From the NCBI GenBank assembly GCA_023423715.1, contig JAFAFC010000012.1, positions 1 to 64,000 of the forward strand: a stretch of DNA of 64,000 bases, written 5' to 3'. The stretch is from Bacteroidota bacterium (GTDB lineage: Bacteria > Bacteroidota > Bacteroidia > Flavobacteriales > Weeksellaceae). Positions 61,453 through 64,000 of this stretch are shown piece after piece; the stretch's first letter is position 1; each line of letters opens with the position of its first letter. Below the pieces are notes generated by a model, which did not search any database, had not been told where the DNA came from, and saw only the letters and a list, made by a program, of their open reading frames with translations. Position numbers and translations under genes: made by a program.

Positions 61453-62397
61453 TTATGCTGAAGCAGCTTGTTTCATCACAAAAACTCCTTCGAAGTTTTT
61501 GCGTCTTGCTCTACCACCCATTCTTGTTAAGAATGAATAGATATCGCCATAGTAAGCCGGGTTTCCTTGGTCTTCAAATGCTTCGGTAGAACCAACTGCC
61601 TTTTCAAGCATGTTTTTGTTCCAAGCAAGAATACCTTCGCAATCTGTTGCAGTAACAACTGAACCAAACGCTTTAAACGTTTTATCAGCTGCTAGAACAT
61701 ATACAGACGATCTTACGAAGATGTTAAACCCTTGAACTTTGTACATCATTCCGGAACGTCTTTCGGCTTCTGTTACAGCCGCCATGTACGTTGCCGTAAT
61801 TTGAGAATCAACAGGGAACATTTGTACCGCTGCATCAGCAGAAAGTAAAACATTCATATTGCCTTCTTCCCAAGAGTTTTCTTTAATGAAAGCTGTTTTC
61901 AGTGTTTGAAGATCACCAAGCTTGTATGCTTTTCTATTTCCTGTAGAACCTGCAAGACCCGAAAGAACTGCGTCACCCGAAGTTTCTAGGATTTTTGCTG
62001 TTGGTAAAACATTGTTTGTACCAACTGGAGATACCACAAAATTGGTTAACATACCTTCGGCAACATTACCAGATAGGTTTTTAACATCTTGATCCAAGAT
62101 ACTTCTACGTTTGTCGTAGGAAAGTTCTTTAGTTTCTGCGTTTTTAATCCAAACAGGATTCGTTGTGTATTCATCAATTTTGTAAAGAACTTCACCATCG
62201 GTTCTTCTTGAAATTGGTGCAGGGAAAACACTTCTATTTTTAACAACATCGGACGGTTCACCCGCTTGCGGAATGTGTACGATTGTTCCGTTAATAATGT
62301 CATCTGAAGACACATCAGCGACTTGTGTAAGGAAACTATTATCTTGTAATAATTTCTCTTGGATGGTCTTGTGCCATACTTCGATTTCTAAAGCCAT
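61453..62397 (-). CDS. Major capsid protein
   Basis: 314 residues, encoded directly after the protease/scaffold gene. HK97-fold-like layout: N-terminal arm helix (WHKTIQEKLLQDNSFLTQVA), E-loop-like strands (IVHIPQAGEPSDVVKNR) and a C-terminal A-domain (GFNIFVRSSVYVLAADKTFKAFGS). Length and position are typical. The start ATG is 24 bp after the upstream stop. Confidence 0.88.
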   Translation of the reverse strand: MALEIEVWHKTIQEKLLQDNSFLTQVADVSSDDIINGTIVHIPQAGEPSDVVKNRSVFPAPISRRTDGEVLYKIDEYTTNPVWIKNAETKELSYDKRRSILDQDVKNLSGNVAEGMLTNFVVSPVGTNNVLPTAKILETSGDAVLSGLAGSTGNRKAYKLGDLQTLKTAFIKENSWEEGNMNVLLSADAAVQMFPVDSQITATYMAAVTEAERRSGMMYKVQGFNIFVRSSVYVLAADKTFKAFGSVVTATDCEGILAWNKNMLEKAVGSTEAFEDQGNPAYYGDIYSFLTRMGGRARRKNFEGVFVMKQAASA

Positions 62398-62421
62398 TTT
62401 TTATGTTTTTATGGTTATTAA

Positions 62422-63384
62422 TTATTTTGATGGAGCTTTGCCATACTCTTGCTCGTATCTTTCGGCGTAGTAGTCTGGGAAGTCTGCTTTCAATTTTGCA
62501 AGTTGGTTTCCTTTGTCCATCTCGTCCCATGAAAGTTTTCCGTAGATAGCTTCGGGATCATTTTTACCTTCTTTTACTTGCTCCTTAACAGTCTTGCGAA
62601 TTGGAAGCTTACTTAGTAACTCGATTCGGTTTGTTAAAGGCAATGTTTCAATTGGTGCAACAGAATCAGCATCAATTCTTCCATCTTTCAAAGCCAATAC
62701 TTTTAGAGCATCATAATCAGCTTGAAGTTTTGCGGTTTGTTCCGCTTCCAAAGCATCATATTTAGCTTGCAATACTGCGGTTTCATTTTTTGAAGCAGTT
62801 AATTTGGCTTCGGTTGCTTTTACAGCCTCCAAAATTGCTTCCTCTGTAGAACCTTCTGCTAATTGAAGGTGTGTAGTTAATAGTTTCATTGTATTATCGT
62901 TATTGAATGGTTTTGCAGTTTGAAGTGTGAGACAAAGACTTTTAATTTCTTGCTCGGAGTATCGTTCTTGGTTCATGTTGAACAATGCAATAGAATTAGC
63001 ATTGGAAGGAATGGCAACGATGGAGACTTCGAAAAGGATACATTTTTTAAGGATCAATTTTCCGTTTTCGTTCACCATATCAGCAGGATCAAACATGATT
63101 CCCATTGAGCAGCCTTTTAGTGTACCACTTAACACTTTTCGAACAACTTCTTTTCCATCGATGTCCTCCGTATCGAAAACAGGAAGCATGGATAATTTCC
63201 CCTCTACTTTTTTAAACTCTGTCCAAATTCCTAGCGTTGCTTTAGTACCAGTTTCGTGGTTGTTTTGACATACCGGATTATCAACAAATCGTTCTTGTAG
63301 ATCAATCCCTTCTGTATCGACATGGAAGCCATAAGAGTTTTTCTTGGTTTCATCATTGGCGATAAAATAAGGTGCTTTATTCAT
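62422..63384 (-). CDS. Prohead protease fused to scaffold
   Basis: 320 residues from ATG 63384; the frame opens earlier (63465), but MNKAPYFIANDETKKNSYGF is the natural N-terminus. The N-terminal 150 residues are an HK97/Mu-type prohead serine protease: His43 (NNHETG), Ser93 (LKGCSMGIMF) and Glu119 in the ending FEVSIVAIPSNANSI. The rest is a helical scaffold (QLAEGSTEEAILEAVKATEA). The protein would cleave itself and the capsid during head maturation. Confidence 0.88.
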   Translation of the reverse strand: MNKAPYFIANDETKKNSYGFHVDTEGIDLQERFVDNPVCQNNHETGTKATLGIWTEFKKVEGKLSMLPVFDTEDIDGKEVVRKVLSGTLKGCSMGIMFDPADMVNENGKLILKKCILFEVSIVAIPSNANSIALFNMNQERYSEQEIKSLCLTLQTAKPFNNDNTMKLLTTHLQLAEGSTEEAILEAVKATEAKLTASKNETAVLQAKYDALEAEQTAKLQADYDALKVLALKDGRIDADSVAPIETLPLTNRIELLSKLPIRKTVKEQVKEGKNDPEAIYGKLSWDEMDKGNQLAKLKADFPDYYAERYEQEYGKAPSK

Positions 63385-63456
63385 GGTTGATTTTAGTTTT
63401 TGTCTCGTTTTGTTGCTGCAAATTTTGACTAAAAAAAGACCTCTAAAAAGTTGGCG

Positions 63457-63513
63457 ATCTATCATACCCCAGAATCTAGGGTATCATACCCCGAAAAACA
63501 GGGTGTCATAGAT
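63457..63513. promoter_or_regulatory. 57-bp compound palindrome between protease and terminase genes
   Basis: Central perfect palindrome GGGTATCATACCC (63479-63491). Equidistant outer halves ATACCC (63464-63469) and GGGTGT (63501-63506) are each separated by 9 nt, and outermost arms ATCTAT / ATAGAT complete the symmetry. TATCATACCCC occurs twice with a 22-bp period. Located midway between the two divergent start codons. Confidence 0.72.
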
Positions 63514-63565
63514 TGTCAACTTCTTTAACGTCTCTTATAGAAGCAATTTTGCGGAAACTAATCAC

Positions 63566-64000
63566 ATGAAAAAATCGCCAGAACTCGGCAAGACTGCAAC
63601 GCCAAAAGGCCGAATGAGTAAGGAAGTGAAGGAAGCCAAACAAGATCACTTGCGCCTATTGTACACCAAAGAAAACATCACTACACAGAAAGAACTTTCG
63701 GTTCGTGTTGGTGTTACAGAAAAAACAATTGGCGAATGGATTGTTGAGCTAAAACTTAAAAAGCTATCGAGAAACTTTCTGTTAACTCGGGAAGAGCAAA
63801 TGGCCAATCTGTTGGACGAGCTTGCAGAACTAAACGAAGCTATCAAAGGAAAGAAGAAAGGGGAACGTTTTGCAGATTCTAAAGAAGCTAATGTTCGCCG
63901 ATTCCTTATTCGAGATATCAAAGATTTGGAGACAAAAGCCTTGCTTCCCGAAATCATTAGTTCGTTGACTCAGTTCTTGGATTTTATTCGTAAAAACTCT
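63566..64000 (+). CDS. Terminase small subunit-like HTH protein (partial, runs off right edge)
   Basis: 145 codons to the window edge with no stop. N-terminal basic segment, then a helix-turn-helix (TTQKELSVRVGVTEKTIGEWI, about 41-61, here written in overlapping form), and a helical oligomerisation-like region (LLDELAELNEAIKGKKKG; SKEANVRRFLIRDIKDLE). This layout matches phage terminase small subunits of the HTH type found in Bacteroidota phages. It runs away from the capsid operon, so the packaging genes should continue to the right. Confidence 0.7.
   Translation, partial: MKKSPELGKTATPKGRMSKEVKEAKQDHLRLLYTKENITTQKELSVRVGVTEKTIGEWIVELKLKKLSRNFLLTREEQMANLLDELAELNEAIKGKKKGERFADSKEANVRRFLIRDIKDLETKALLPEIISSLTQFLDFIRKNS

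Larger units (their letters stand above)
47250..64000. mobile_element. Prophage (tailed phage), left part; right end outside window
   Basis: The block holds, from right to left, a terminase-small-subunit-like gene (divergent), protease/scaffold, major capsid, amidase, two spanin candidates, tail tube candidate, tail chaperone with frameshift, tape measure, Dit-like, tail-tip, tail fibre and Dam genes. The long non-contractile-type tape measure gene (1355 codons) and Dit/tail-tip order suggest a siphovirus-like tail. Integrase, repressor, large terminase and portal are not in the window. The left boundary is placed between the truncated host gene and the terminator at 47264. Confidence 0.9.

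Noticed and set aside
62046..62315. Overlapping minus-strand frame inside the capsid gene
   Set aside because: It lies within a well-supported capsid gene in another phase, with no own start signal or motif.
1..64000. CRISPR arrays or toxin-antitoxin pairs
   Set aside because: No regularly spaced repeats and no recognisable toxin-antitoxin gene pair were seen on either strand.

Overview
The window looks like a low-GC member of the Bacteroidota, most likely Flavobacteriales and perhaps Weeksellaceae or a Chryseobacterium relative; the genus is a guess. The support is gene content (GLPGLI-family protein, PNGase F-like amidase, TPR-plus-AraC membrane regulators, LrgAB, outer-membrane beta-barrel proteins) and the Bacteroidota-type promoter box TAnnTTTG upstream of many genes. 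The best promoter is TTG-N19-TATCTTTG, ahead of the yjdM-like gene.

Layout. (1) 1-7202: the right part of an integrative mobilizable element. In order it carries a tyrosine integrase, an unknown protein, a DUF3853-type protein, a RepA-like ATPase, a toprim primase, a palindromic oriT-like site and a MobV relaxase. An IS3-like transposase sits beside the relaxase end. The integrase-side junction is next to a tRNA-3'-end-like stretch. (2) 7.2-31 kb: chromosomal backbone. It holds three paralogous membrane-tethered TPR/AraC regulators around a ureohydrolase, asnB, a GLPGLI/PNGase F-like fusion, an rRNA methyltransferase, yjdM, an ABC ATPase, YceI, pheS, a pirin/GNAT/YjdI-ferredoxin/OsmC redox cluster, a ferredoxin reductase with its ferredoxin, and lrgAB. 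(3) 31-47 kb: a long, almost entirely minus-strand run of envelope and unknown proteins. These include YeiH and a LysR regulator, lipoproteins, a two-lobed aspartic-protease-like protein, XRE and DUF1648 membrane genes, an outer-membrane barrel with a GLPGLI protein, and a protein with a SecD-like periplasmic domain. (4) about 47.25 kb to the right edge: part of a tailed-phage prophage.

The prophage runs leftward from a protease/scaffold fusion and major capsid protein, through a lysis module (amidase and two membrane-anchored spanin candidates), a tail tube candidate, tail assembly chaperone, tape measure, Dit-like and tail-tip proteins, and a tail fibre, to a Dam-type methyltransferase. A terminase-small-subunit-like gene diverges rightward from a 57-bp compound palindrome. 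The tail assembly chaperone shows a clear programmed -1 frameshift site (T TTT TTG) joining two frames. A truncated host gene at 46980-47246 suggests the left junction.

The strongest items for follow-up are the frameshift site, the compound palindrome between capsid and terminase genes, the oriT-like double hairpin, two intergenic stretches that look like small RNA genes, and the tail fibre with a duplicated module. No CRISPR array, rRNA gene or complete tRNA gene was found.
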